Shown in pieces: positions 15,208-24,372 of a DNA stretch of 64,000 nucleotides (positions within the stretch are counted from its first letter, which is position 1; every line of letters starts with the position of its first letter). Under the pieces are notes generated by a model. That model saw nothing but the letters and a program-made list of their open reading frames with translations, did not search any database and was not told the DNA's origin. The stretch comes from Allorhodopirellula heiligendammensis. GTDB taxonomy: Bacteria; Planctomycetota; Planctomycetia; Pirellulales; Pirellulaceae. The translations under genes and the position numbers were made by a program. Location: contig NZ_SJPU01000006.1 in the NCBI RefSeq assembly GCF_007860105.1, forward strand, positions 1 through 64,000, given 5' to 3'.

Positions 15208-17484
15208 TCAGCGACCTGCTATGGTCTTGGCGAGCTCCCGGTCGTGTTCGCCCATCCAACCGCCCGACTCGTTGCGATTGGGTGACGGTACAAATCCACG
15301 TACCGGGCGACGCTGTTTCCATCCCGTGCGGACTCTGTGGGCGATTGCCTCAAACGAAAGTTCCTCGCAATTCGCACCGGACGCTTCAACACTCATACCG
15401 CCTACGGCGACCGCCATTTCGAGTGCCGCTGATGGGTTGGCGTTGCGGGCGAGGGCGGCGAGGAAGCCAGCGATCGTGCGGTCTCCGGCGCCATTGGTGG
15501 ACTTAACCCTCACATCGAAACAGGGTGCGTGAAGTTCGCGGCCAACCCACTCGTTGGTATCAAATTCGCCAGCACTGAAAACGCGAGTAATCCGACTCGC
15601 GTCCGATGTCGTTTTTAAATAAAGTCCCTGGTCGCCGAGTTTGAAGAGCACGACACCCGTCCCAAACGCGAGTAAACGATCAGCCGTGCGGCTGAGCAGA
15701 TCGCGATGGAGTGACTCGATGTGCCCATCGTGCCCGACGAGATCAGTCTCATCATCATGTTCTGGGGCGAGCATGAACAGTATTTCGTCGAGGCTCGGCA
15801 TGAAGCAATCTACATGCGGCAGGACGCGTTCGAGCCACACCGTCCAATTGATCTTTCCTGTGGGAGCGTTTGGATCGGGCATCGCCATATCGAGGGAGGT
15901 CGTGAGCCCTTGATCTTTCACTTGGCGAAACAGCTTGGCCATTTCAACGCCACCGTCCTGCCAGAACCGCTGCATCAGCGGTGGGTAGCCAAAATGAAAT
16001 AGCTTCGCCCCACCGAGCTGGTCTAACTCGACGTCATCGGAAGAAAACGTGTCGTTCGCACCGGGGAAATGCAAAAATGAACGATCCACGCCCGGCGGCA
16101 TAATGACAATCGAGTAACTTGTATGCTCCCCGTTGGCGACAATCATCTGCTGGGCAAGGTCGCTATCGGTTTCCTCTAGGATGCTAAGTATGTCGCGTCC
16201 GAATGAATCGTCACCAATCTTGCCCATCAAGGACGTCCGCACACCAAGGTGGTGAAGGGTAAGACCCGTATTGGCGACGCAACCGCCGGTCAGGTGAGTT
16301 GCCGGACCGACTACCTTTAACTTGCCGGCCTCAATGAGCGTGTTCGCGCTGGCGACTGAGTAATCCTCTGGAAACTCAGGGACAATGTCCAAGCAGATAT
16401 GGCCGGCAATCACCACTTCCAGGTCACTGGGTTGCTGAACACCGACTGAGGTTGTCGCTTTCGTACGACTTGAATAGTCGAAGAATCGGTTGGTTGCCTG
16501 CATATCATTTTCAAGAGATCGGAATGGCCGAATGCCGAGACTCTCCAGGTCGTTATGATACGATCGGACCGCTTCAGCGGCGTCGTTCAACTGCCCATCG
16601 GCGAGATATCGTAAGTGCTTGATAAAGCTAAGTTGATGCTCGGAGTTGTTAATCATCCGGCCGTACAACGCCACGCGAGCACCGTACTTCTTAGCTTCCC
16701 AGAGTTGATGGAATGCATCAAAGGTGGTGCCTGAGGAACCACCCAGAATTCCCACGACGATTGACGAGTCGTAACTCACCAGTTGGTCCATCGCTGCCGG
16801 ACCGTGGTAAACCATTTTCAAGAACAGGGGGCGTCCGCGCCGGGCGACTCCCGCGAGTGTCCGGACGATCTGATCGTTGACAAAAGCTCCGACATCTTCG
16901 ATCGGATTGACTGGACAGTTTGGATCGAAGATCTCCAGGAAGTGCCGAAACTCTTTCCGTTCGGCCTCGAGGCAGAACTCGCGATAAGCGGCCAATGTTC
17001 GCGCGTCATGGACGGTATCGTTGTTGAAGGTAACTGAGTAGAGACCCAAATCGGCGCCGAGTTGGCGTTCACTTGGCAGGCAATCCGCTTTTCCACACTG
17101 GGCATGCTCGAGCAGGGCAGAACGAAAGGGCTGCGACGGCTCTTTACCATAGACGCCCCCACGAGCTAACCAGATCTCCGTGGTATCGTTGGCGCGAATC
17201 GCAGGCGTGACGCCCGATGCATCGAATAGACGTTCATCGATCGTGAGCACTTCGTTGGTGCTCACACTCATCAGCATGATATCGATCAGACCCTGCTGAG
17301 TGTTCTGCCGAATGATCTCGCGGAACTGCTGAAGGGTTCGGAACTGCCCTGTTTCTCGGTCTTTTCCCGTTGCTGCAATTCCAAACGCCATATCGGCATC
17401 TTTGGCATCAGCCAAGATAAACTCGTCGCACGCAGAGTCTTTTTGAATGCGAGCGAGCTTGTCGTCGAGTGTTTTTGAGGGCAT
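15208..17484 (-). CDS. Aldolase-like / PfkB sugar-kinase fusion
   Basis: A 758-residue bifunctional-looking enzyme. Residues about 1-350 resemble a TIM-barrel class I aldolase (segments DEFILADAKDADMAFGI, RPLFLKMVYHG with a possible Schiff-base lysine, and GILGGSSGTTFDAF). Residues about 375-735 are a PfkB/ribokinase-family kinase: the N-terminal DLEVVIAGHICLDIVPEF, the GG box HLTGGCVANTGL, and the catalytic loop TNGAGD near the end. Kinase plus aldolase matches two consecutive steps of sugar-acid or inositol breakdown (as in IolC plus IolJ), but the substrate is unknown. The ATG at 17484 is preferred; the longer frame would overlap the RND pump gene. It lies 197 bp after that gene and may have its own promoter. 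Confidence 0.8.
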   Translation of the reverse strand: MPSKTLDDKLARIQKDSACDEFILADAKDADMAFGIAATGKDRETGQFRTLQQFREIIRQNTQQGLIDIMLMSVSTNEVLTIDERLFDASGVTPAIRANDTTEIWLARGGVYGKEPSQPFRSALLEHAQCGKADCLPSERQLGADLGLYSVTFNNDTVHDARTLAAYREFCLEAERKEFRHFLEIFDPNCPVNPIEDVGAFVNDQIVRTLAGVARRGRPLFLKMVYHGPAAMDQLVSYDSSIVVGILGGSSGTTFDAFHQLWEAKKYGARVALYGRMINNSEHQLSFIKHLRYLADGQLNDAAEAVRSYHNDLESLGIRPFRSLENDMQATNRFFDYSSRTKATTSVGVQQPSDLEVVIAGHICLDIVPEFPEDYSVASANTLIEAGKLKVVGPATHLTGGCVANTGLTLHHLGVRTSLMGKIGDDSFGRDILSILEETDSDLAQQMIVANGEHTSYSIVIMPPGVDRSFLHFPGANDTFSSDDVELDQLGGAKLFHFGYPPLMQRFWQDGGVEMAKLFRQVKDQGLTTSLDMAMPDPNAPTGKINWTVWLERVLPHVDCFMPSLDEILFMLAPEHDDETDLVGHDGHIESLHRDLLSRTADRLLAFGTGVVLFKLGDQGLYLKTTSDASRITRVFSAGEFDTNEWVGRELHAPCFDVRVKSTNGAGDRTIAGFLAALARNANPSAALEMAVAVGGMSVEASGANCEELSFEAIAHRVRTGWKQRRPVRGFVPSPNRNESGGWMGEHDRELAKTIAGR

Positions 17485-17681
17485 GCTAGTTATGGTCGGA
17501 AGGTGAATTGGTATGGCGCATCTCGCGTCTGCATTCGATGGAGGCAAGCCATCAGGATCGAGCTTTTCGATCCGAACGTATTGGTAACGTTCGAGGTTCG
17601 ACGAGTTTACCACACACGGTAACCCAGAGGCGTTGCCCGCTGGAGTTTGAGCGTCGTGACGACCTCCGCTAGGATTGAAGT

Positions 17682-20600
17682 TCACTCGGTGAAGGGAACT
17701 GCAATCGGCTTGATGCCGAACGTTTCTACCAGGACGGCATATAGCGCGGGTAGTACGAATAGCGTTAACGCCGTTGTGAACAACAACCCGATAATCATGC
17801 ACCACGCCAAGCCGGTCCAAAGTGGTCCGCCGGCTATCGCTAACGGCAGCAGTCCGCCGACCGTCGTGGCCGTGGTCAGGAAAATTGGTAGCATTCGCTG
17901 TTTTCCTGCATCGATTAGACATTGTTGAAACGTTTGCCGATCGAGCTCAGGACGTTGAGCCGATTGCCGCTCAGCGATCAGGATATCTGCAAACTCGACG
18001 AAGATGATCGCAGTGTTCAATACAATTCCGAATAAGGCTAGGATGCCGAGCTGGGGCATGAAGCCGAGTGAGTTGTCGGTGATCGAAAGCCCCAACCAAG
18101 CTCCCACGAGGGCCAGTGGCAGCGTGCACAGAACCATCAATGGCTTGCTCCAACCGTTGTACTGAAAGATCAGACACAGAACGATCAGGACAAACGATAC
18201 GGCGAAAGACAACATCATCTGTCCGCCCGATTTTTGACTTTCCTCATACGCCCCGCCCGCTTCGATCCAGTACCCGGCGGGCAACGAAGCGGTGAGTTCC
18301 TGCATCCCCGGCGATGCCAACACTCGCTCGACGACATCATTTCCGGTGACGCCCGGCAACATTCTCGCTGAGACTTCGATAACGCGGTTCATATCGCGTC
18401 GTTGTATTTTTTCGGGCTCCCAAGAAAAGCGAAAATTGGCCAGTGTCGAAAGTGGCACTTTACCCTTGTCGCCTTCGACGAATGCTTCCGGAAGTCCACG
18501 GATCGACTGCCGGCCCTCACGACGCAATCGGAAGTAGACTGGAACTTGGTGATCACCTTCACGGAACGTCGTTAGCCTCAATCCCGAGTAGTAGGAATTG
18601 AGCGTTTTGGCCACCTGCGCATTGGTTACCCCGGCCAAAGTTGCCCGATCTCGGTCGACGTCCACTTGGATTTGGTAGCCATTGATGCCCCACGAATCGT
18701 TGACGTTCCAGGTTTCAGGCTGAGATGCAACGAGGCGTTTTAAGCGGCCGCTGATATCACGCAGCACGGTGGGGTCCGCAAATCCGTTACCCACAATGCG
18801 AAACACGAGCGGGTCCGCTGGCGGACCTAACGAGAGTTTTACCGGTGTGACCCGGGCACCGACAATCGGCTCGATACCACGGTGCCGATTGCCTTGCAAA
18901 CAGGCGATGCGCACCTCTTCGACATAGTCGGCGCTGTATCGCCCATCCTGGGTACGGACGAGAATCTCAGCAAAGTTGCGAGCGGGCGGCTCGGGGTTCC
19001 ATGACAAGTTCCAGCGCGAGCCGCCACCACCAACCAGGGTGCGCATCGCACGCAGTCGGTGCTGTCCGCTCACAGTTTCCATGTCTTCACCGACGTCGCC
19101 TTCCACCTTGCTGAGTTTGCGGATCAGCTGTTCCACACGCTTTGCTACCTGATCGGTCTGTTCCATCGTTGCCGTCTCAGGCAACGTGACGTTGACAGCA
19201 AACTGATCACGGGCTGCCTCGGGGAAAAATTCAGAACTTACGGGCAAGGTCATGATCGCCACGCATAATACAGTCGTGGCGACGAGTGTGGTCCATTTGA
19301 ATCGCACTGCGAGCGTTGCCAGAACGCCATACAGACGCTGGATCCAACTTTCGTGCGATGATGACTTGAGAGGCTTCGCAACAGATCGACGCAGACGATT
19401 GGGCAAGTACGCCTGTACCGCGTATGCCCAACGCACCGGAGGCGATGCTGGGGCGTCACTGCGTGGGGCACGGATAAACCTTCCGGCGAGAATCACACAT
19501 AACGTCATCGCCAACACCCAACTCAATGCCAGCGTCGTTGAGACCGTCACCGGCAAACTATAGACGTACTCTTTGCCCCCACCTTCGAGCGTGAACATCA
19601 TTGGGATAAACGCTGCCATTGTCGTGAGGGTGCCAACCAGCATTGGAATTGCGAGGGTATTGGCACCTTCGATCGCCGCCCGGTACGGAGACATGCCGGC
19701 GATCTGGTTCGTGCGGGCTTGGTCACACACCTGGACCGAGTTGTCTACCAGGAGACCCAGCGAGATGATGATGGCGGCGAGCGAGATTTGTTCAAGCTGA
19801 ACGCCCATAATCGAAATCAAACCGATCGAGGCAATCACGACTACCGGAATATTGGCGGCCATCACGAAAGATGTGCGGAATCCCACCACGAGATACACCA
19901 CGGCAATCACAATCAAAATCGCTTCGATCACATTGACGATCACTTCGCTGATCTTGGCTTGCACGTTCTCGGATTGATCGGAGACGGGGGTTGCCGCGAT
20001 GTCCGGTGGCAGTCGTTTCTCGTACTCGATGAGTGCTGCCACACGTTGTTTGGAAGCATTGCAGACATCCACAATATTCTCGCCAGACCGCATCGTGACG
20101 GCAACCATCACTGCCGGAGACGACGTCTCGTGGTCGCCAAAGCGACAGATGTATCCAGGCGGATCTTCGTAGTCACGCTTGACACTCAAGCCGAGGTCAG
20201 ACAGATAAACATTGTTCCCCTCGGTATCGGCATCGCCGCCATTGACGATGCCGGAGATTTGTTTGATTTCGTCAACGGCATCAAATTCGCCACCTGGTTT
20301 GACAGAAAAATAGCCTGCTTCGGCAGAGATTTGTCCGCCCGGTTGGATGATATTTCGCTGCGACACCAATCGCTCGAGTTCCTGGGTTGTCAATTTTTGT
20401 TGAGCCCAATTCCCCACGTCTGTTTCAATGAAAATTGCTTCACTGCGGACACCGAATTTCTCCACCTTGGCTACGCCCGGCAGCAATCGCAACGAATCCT
20501 CGATTGTCTCAGCGAATTGTTCCAGTTGCCGGGGCGTGTACCGATCACGCTCGGAGACAGTCTCTCTCTCGAACACAGGTATCTGATGAACCGCCAATAG

Positions 20601-21017
20601 TAAGACGGCTGTGTCACCGAACTGGTCGTTAACCACCGGGCGGATTGAGGGATCGGGCATCGGTGCCAGCGAAACTCGAGCGCGTACCTTGTCCCACACG
20701 TTCTGGATGTCCGCTGGCGGGATATCGTCGGCAACCTCGACGAAAATCGTTGATTGTCCCGTGCGAGACGTTGAGCGGACTGTCTCGACTTCTTCCAGGC
20801 TGACGACTGCCTGCTCGATTTTATCGGTGATCAGTTCTTCTACTTTGCGGGCGGGCGCCCCGGGCCAATGGGTCGAAATCACACAGACACGAATCGTGAA
20901 CTCTGGGTCCTCGCGACGAGGCATCGAGAAAAATGTAATCGTTCCCCACACCATTAGCATCACGACGAGTGAGATCACGATTGACTTGTACTTCACGGCA
21001 ACCGCAGCCAGACTCAT
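17682..21017 (-). CDS. RND-family efflux pump (HAE/AcrB type)
   Basis: A 1111-residue inner-membrane pump of the usual RND length. The N-terminal helix (YKSIVISLVVMLMVWGTITFF) is followed by the large periplasmic loop, starting with MPRREDPEFTIR. A central block of helices contains the proton-relay region LGLLVDNSVQVCDQARTN, and a second periplasmic loop and helix block follow. The ATG overlaps the TGA of the upstream membrane-fusion gene (ATGA), so translation is coupled. The divergent TetR gene probably represses the pair. The substrate is unknown; drugs, solvents or detergent-like compounds are typical of the family. No outer-membrane TolC partner is encoded here. Confidence 0.95.
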   Translation of the reverse strand: MSLAAVAVKYKSIVISLVVMLMVWGTITFFSMPRREDPEFTIRVCVISTHWPGAPARKVEELITDKIEQAVVSLEEVETVRSTSRTGQSTIFVEVADDIPPADIQNVWDKVRARVSLAPMPDPSIRPVVNDQFGDTAVLLLAVHQIPVFERETVSERDRYTPRQLEQFAETIEDSLRLLPGVAKVEKFGVRSEAIFIETDVGNWAQQKLTTQELERLVSQRNIIQPGGQISAEAGYFSVKPGGEFDAVDEIKQISGIVNGGDADTEGNNVYLSDLGLSVKRDYEDPPGYICRFGDHETSSPAVMVAVTMRSGENIVDVCNASKQRVAALIEYEKRLPPDIAATPVSDQSENVQAKISEVIVNVIEAILIVIAVVYLVVGFRTSFVMAANIPVVVIASIGLISIMGVQLEQISLAAIIISLGLLVDNSVQVCDQARTNQIAGMSPYRAAIEGANTLAIPMLVGTLTTMAAFIPMMFTLEGGGKEYVYSLPVTVSTTLALSWVLAMTLCVILAGRFIRAPRSDAPASPPVRWAYAVQAYLPNRLRRSVAKPLKSSSHESWIQRLYGVLATLAVRFKWTTLVATTVLCVAIMTLPVSSEFFPEAARDQFAVNVTLPETATMEQTDQVAKRVEQLIRKLSKVEGDVGEDMETVSGQHRLRAMRTLVGGGGSRWNLSWNPEPPARNFAEILVRTQDGRYSADYVEEVRIACLQGNRHRGIEPIVGARVTPVKLSLGPPADPLVFRIVGNGFADPTVLRDISGRLKRLVASQPETWNVNDSWGINGYQIQVDVDRDRATLAGVTNAQVAKTLNSYYSGLRLTTFREGDHQVPVYFRLRREGRQSIRGLPEAFVEGDKGKVPLSTLANFRFSWEPEKIQRRDMNRVIEVSARMLPGVTGNDVVERVLASPGMQELTASLPAGYWIEAGGAYEESQKSGGQMMLSFAVSFVLIVLCLIFQYNGWSKPLMVLCTLPLALVGAWLGLSITDNSLGFMPQLGILALFGIVLNTAIIFVEFADILIAERQSAQRPELDRQTFQQCLIDAGKQRMLPIFLTTATTVGGLLPLAIAGGPLWTGLAWCMIIGLLFTTALTLFVLPALYAVLVETFGIKPIAVPFTE

Positions 21018-22765
21018 TGTGATACTCCGTTCTGAACAGCGATCCGTTCACCATTTTGAAGAAAGTGCACCCCGCCGACAACAATCTGCGTCTCCGCGTC
21101 AAGGTCATGGGGCGTCGCAGGGGTGATCTGAATCTTGGATCCTGTCTTGAGGTTGTCTCGAATCATGGTGTTGACCAAAGTCTTGCGAGCGATTGTCACA
21201 CCGTCCTGCTGCGCGACCACAAATAAGTATGTTCGGCCCGATTCCTCGTAGATCGCCTCTACCGGAACGAAGTAGCCAGCGGCGGGCGATTGACTGCTTA
21301 GATTGACGCGGACCAGGTCGCCTGGTCGCAGCATCCATTGAGGACCCGAATCGAAAACCAAAGACGTCCCATCCCAATCGTTGCGGGCACCATCGGGAAA
21401 TTCCAATTGCCCTGCAAGCAGGCCCAGCGGAGGTGGCTCGTCGTGAAAACGAACCTCTCGAAAGACCCAGTTGCCCAGATACGGAATACGCAGATCGAGT
21501 AACTCCACCTGCCGCCTCGTCACCGAGGCCACTTCAGGGATCTCGTCTCCCGTTTGTACGTCGGACAAAAGCCACACAAACGAACCTTCTTCATTCGTCT
21601 CAATCGCGTCCTCCTCGATAAAGAATGAGTCGGTGTGGACATCGTTCAGCTTTCGCTGGGCGCCGATTACGGAGCGAACATCCAGAGGCCACACGTCCTG
21701 CGTGCGGGCAGCACTGGTACCGCATGCTGCTGCGGGCAGTTTCGGACGAGACTGGGTGTTGAGCACCAAGAGTGTCACAGTGAACGTGCGCGTCGCTGGA
21801 TCGGCACTGGGAGCCACGACATAAACCAACGCCCGCATTTCATGAGGCTGATCCTCGTCGGTGATGAATGATATCGGCACCTCTTGACGGAGCTGCAGTT
21901 GTCGCGACTGCTCACCGGATACTTCAATCTCAACTTTGATCGGATCCATCATCTGTAGATTCAGTACCGGCGATCCAGCGCTGACAACGCTGCCGGGGAC
22001 CACTTCGACGGACGAGACCTGACCCCGATAGGCAGCGTAGAGCGTTGTGTTTTCTAAATCGCGTTTCGCGTCTCGCAATCCTTGCTCGGCCTGCTTGATC
22101 TTCGCGAGTGCCGATTGCGCCTCCGCATCGGATTGCTTCAGCATCGCCTCGAGAGATGTCAGTCGATCGCGAGCATTCAGCATCCGGTTCTCAGCGAGGT
22201 CGAATTCCGCCTGTGACAGCGCATTCTGATCTTCCAATTTCTTCGCACGGGCGAAGTCGAGCTTTGCCAACTCCAAATCTGACTTGGCTGACTGGATATC
22301 CGAAGGGATTGACTCCTCTTTGCGAATCAACGCGACCTCGTGTTCAAGTTTGGCGACCTGCAATGCGGCAGCTGCCGACTCAAGAGCGACTTCGTAGCGA
22401 TCCGGGTCGATTTGCGCAAGTGGAGTGCCTGGCGAAATCACTATTCCGTCGACGTCTTTTACCAATCCAAAAACGTTCTTGCCGGGCTCCAAAACCCACT
22501 CGACCCGCCCCGAGACCTCAAAACCCATGGACTCCGTTTTCCACGACTTGACGCTGCCGGAAACCACATTCGTTGAATCGGGAACCTCTTCTCGAAGCAA
22601 CATGGTCGTCACCGGTCGTGGTGGCTTGGGCGGATACACGACCGGATCCCGCATGCAACCACCGAGGGCCAGCAGCACCAGGAAAGCGGGGATGAAACGG
22701 GAATCGAAAGCCGCCGTCCCGGTTTCCTCGTGCGTGCTAAATTTGGTTATGCTGCATCGGCTCAC
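21014..22765 (-). CDS. RND efflux membrane-fusion protein (HlyD/AcrA type), lipoprotein
   Basis: About 583 residues, longer than usual adaptors. A hydrophobic stretch ends in the lipobox LALGGC, so it is probably lipid-anchored in the periplasm. It continues with a beta-barrel/lipoyl part (VSGSVKSWKTESMGFEVSGRVEW, VVPGSVVSAGSPVLNLQ) around a long coiled-coil hairpin (about 140-230). An extra segment of about 100 residues is inserted before the membrane-proximal domain. Two starts are possible: an ATG at 22801 and a GTG at 22765 preceded by GGAGGGGAG. The GTG is chosen for its strong ribosome-binding site; either gives a long n-region before the lipobox. The frame beyond 22801 crosses the operator and is rejected. 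Confidence 0.9.
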   Translation of the reverse strand: MSRCSITKFSTHEETGTAAFDSRFIPAFLVLLALGGCMRDPVVYPPKPPRPVTTMLLREEVPDSTNVVSGSVKSWKTESMGFEVSGRVEWVLEPGKNVFGLVKDVDGIVISPGTPLAQIDPDRYEVALESAAAALQVAKLEHEVALIRKEESIPSDIQSAKSDLELAKLDFARAKKLEDQNALSQAEFDLAENRMLNARDRLTSLEAMLKQSDAEAQSALAKIKQAEQGLRDAKRDLENTTLYAAYRGQVSSVEVVPGSVVSAGSPVLNLQMMDPIKVEIEVSGEQSRQLQLRQEVPISFITDEDQPHEMRALVYVVAPSADPATRTFTVTLLVLNTQSRPKLPAAACGTSAARTQDVWPLDVRSVIGAQRKLNDVHTDSFFIEEDAIETNEEGSFVWLLSDVQTGDEIPEVASVTRRQVELLDLRIPYLGNWVFREVRFHDEPPPLGLLAGQLEFPDGARNDWDGTSLVFDSGPQWMLRPGDLVRVNLSSQSPAAGYFVPVEAIYEESGRTYLFVVAQQDGVTIARKTLVNTMIRDNLKTGSKIQITPATPHDLDAETQIVVGGVHFLQNGERIAVQNGVSQ

Positions 22766-22819
22766 TGGATCTCCCCTCCGATCAAAACGTACTTGCCTCA
22801 TCCAAAAGTACACCCTTCG

Positions 22820-22853
22820 GTTTACTTGGTCAACGGCAAAGTAAACTGACCAG
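22820..22853. promoter_or_regulatory. TetR operator-like palindrome in divergent promoter region
   Basis: GTTTACTT (22820-22827) and AAGTAAAC (22839-22846) are perfect inverted repeats 11 bp apart. Interlocked with them, TGGTCA (22827-22832) and TGACCA (22847-22852) form a second pair. The site lies between the pump operon and the divergent TetR gene, the expected place for an autoregulated repressor. Confidence 0.7.
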
Positions 22854-22902
22854 TGCACCCCGGAAAGATGTCGATTCCTCAAAAGAGTGGCCACACAAGT
22901 CA

Positions 22903-23511
22903 ATGATTGAACGCATGACCGACCGCAAGAGACGATTGATCATCGAAGCTGCGATGAGCGAATTTCAGACGGCGGGGTTCGACAACACCAGCATGGACCA
23001 GATCGCTGAGACCGCTGGCGTGTCCAAACGGACGGTATACAACCACTTCTCCAGCAAAGACGAATTGTTTGACAACATTGTCGAACAGTTGGTGGAGCGT
23101 GTCGGTGTGATTTCGACATTTGAGTATGACTGCGAAGCGGATCTGTCGGCGCAGTTGGTCGATATCTCAACGCATGTCACCCGCTCTGTTAGCGACGACG
23201 ACTTCCAAGCGTTGGCCAGGGTGGTGATGTCACGCATGTTAACATCACCCGAACTCGGCCGCCTATTGACCGAACAGACCAACCAATTGGACAAGCAACT
23301 CGCAATTTGGTTGGCCGCAGCGAATGAGGCTGGGCAGTTGCATGTCGACAACGCCGAGATTGCTGCCGAACATCTCGTCGGTCTGCTCTTGTCGTACGCC
23401 TTCTGGCCAAGGTTATTTGGTGTCAAGAAACGCACCCATCGCACCCCCGCAAAGAAATACATTCAGGAGCTCGTGACGATGTTCCTGCGTGCTTATGCGG
23501 TACCAGATTGA
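22903..23511 (+). CDS. TetR/AcrR-family repressor
   Basis: A 202-residue regulator. The N-terminal helix-turn-helix is clear: RLIIEAAMSEFQTAGFDNTSMDQIAETAGVSKRTVYNHFSSKDELF. The C-terminal part (about 70-195) is the helical ligand-binding/dimer domain, with a TetR_C-like GLLLSYAFWPRLF. It is divergent from the RND operon with the paired palindromes between them, so it most likely represses both and is released by a pump substrate. An internal ATG at 22915 is an alternative start with little effect on the product. Confidence 0.93.
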   Translation: MIERMTDRKRRLIIEAAMSEFQTAGFDNTSMDQIAETAGVSKRTVYNHFSSKDELFDNIVEQLVERVGVISTFEYDCEADLSAQLVDISTHVTRSVSDDDFQALARVVMSRMLTSPELGRLLTEQTNQLDKQLAIWLAAANEAGQLHVDNAEIAAEHLVGLLLSYAFWPRLFGVKKRTHRTPAKKYIQELVTMFLRAYAVPD

Positions 23512-23526
23512 TGGCGGGCCGCGATC

Positions 23527-24171
23527 GTGAGAGCGTCGCGTTTGGAACCGTTTCAGGTGGTACCAGCTGTTCGACAAATTTGCCAGGCGATGCCGCACGT
23601 GTTCCTCAAGCCCAATGTGTCGGTTGGACAGGCCGGCAAAGGATCAGTCAATAACGAAGGAAACCAGCTCATCGAAACGCATCTACACCATTGCCGCGAG
23701 ATTATTGAGACCGACTGGGGGGCGATCATGCGCATCCAGAGCGAAGTCTATTATGAGTTCGCACCTGAGTCCGAGGTAGTGATGCGGTCCAAGTTAACGC
23801 AATCGCCTGCCACATGCTTCGTGGCCACGGGTAGCAACAACTTGGTTCATGCGTACTGTCTCGCCCATCCGTATCCCCCCGATCGCGTCGCGGTGCTGGG
23901 GAGGGTCAACTCAGAGCGATGGGCCCCTTCCGCAAATCTCTATGTTCATGATCTCGCCGTGCAACAGGGGTCCACAGGTCGCGGCGTCGCCCAAGCCCTG
24001 TTTCACCACCTGACTTCAGTCGCGTTGGCTCATGGGTATCGAACGATGTCTTTGGTCGCGGTGCAACAGGCCGCTGGATTTTGGGAGAGAATGGGCTTCC
24101 TCTCCTCAACGGCGGTCACGATCGACGAGTCCTACGCGTCAGGCGCCATCTTCATGACTCGCCAACTGTAG
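23527..24171 (+). CDS. GNAT-family N-acetyltransferase
   Basis: Up to 214 residues. The GNAT core is seen from about residue 60: WAPSANLYVHDLAVQQGSTGRGVAQALFHHL carries the acetyl-CoA loop (Q-x-x-G-x-G/A), and VQQAAGFWERMGF is the typical C-terminal motif. The start is uncertain: a GTG at 23527 gives the longest frame and an ATG at 23593 gives a 192-residue product without loss of the core. It follows the TetR gene by 15 bp and may be co-transcribed with it. The substrate is unknown. Confidence 0.8.
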   Translation: MRASRLEPFQVVPAVRQICQAMPHVFLKPNVSVGQAGKGSVNNEGNQLIETHLHHCREIIETDWGAIMRIQSEVYYEFAPESEVVMRSKLTQSPATCFVATGSNNLVHAYCLAHPYPPDRVAVLGRVNSERWAPSANLYVHDLAVQQGSTGRGVAQALFHHLTSVALAHGYRTMSLVAVQQAAGFWERMGFLSSTAVTIDESYASGAIFMTRQL

Positions 24172-24372
24172 GTGCGCCTCGACCCCCATTCCCCGTCGAG
24201 TTCCCGTTTGCCTAGAAGAGAATCCTCTCGATTGTCATCTGGCTGGCCTTGATCGGCACATGGACAGCAGTTCTCGTAGATACCGTCCACCGAGACTTTT
24301 TTCGCGAGGACGTCGGTGATGGCGATTGGAAACATCGCGATTGAGACAAATCATGTGAGCAGATGCTACGCG

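Noticed and set aside
19719-20600. 293-codon plus-strand frame inside the RND pump gene
   Set aside because: It is a shadow of the pump coding sequence, with His/Asp-rich low-complexity composition.
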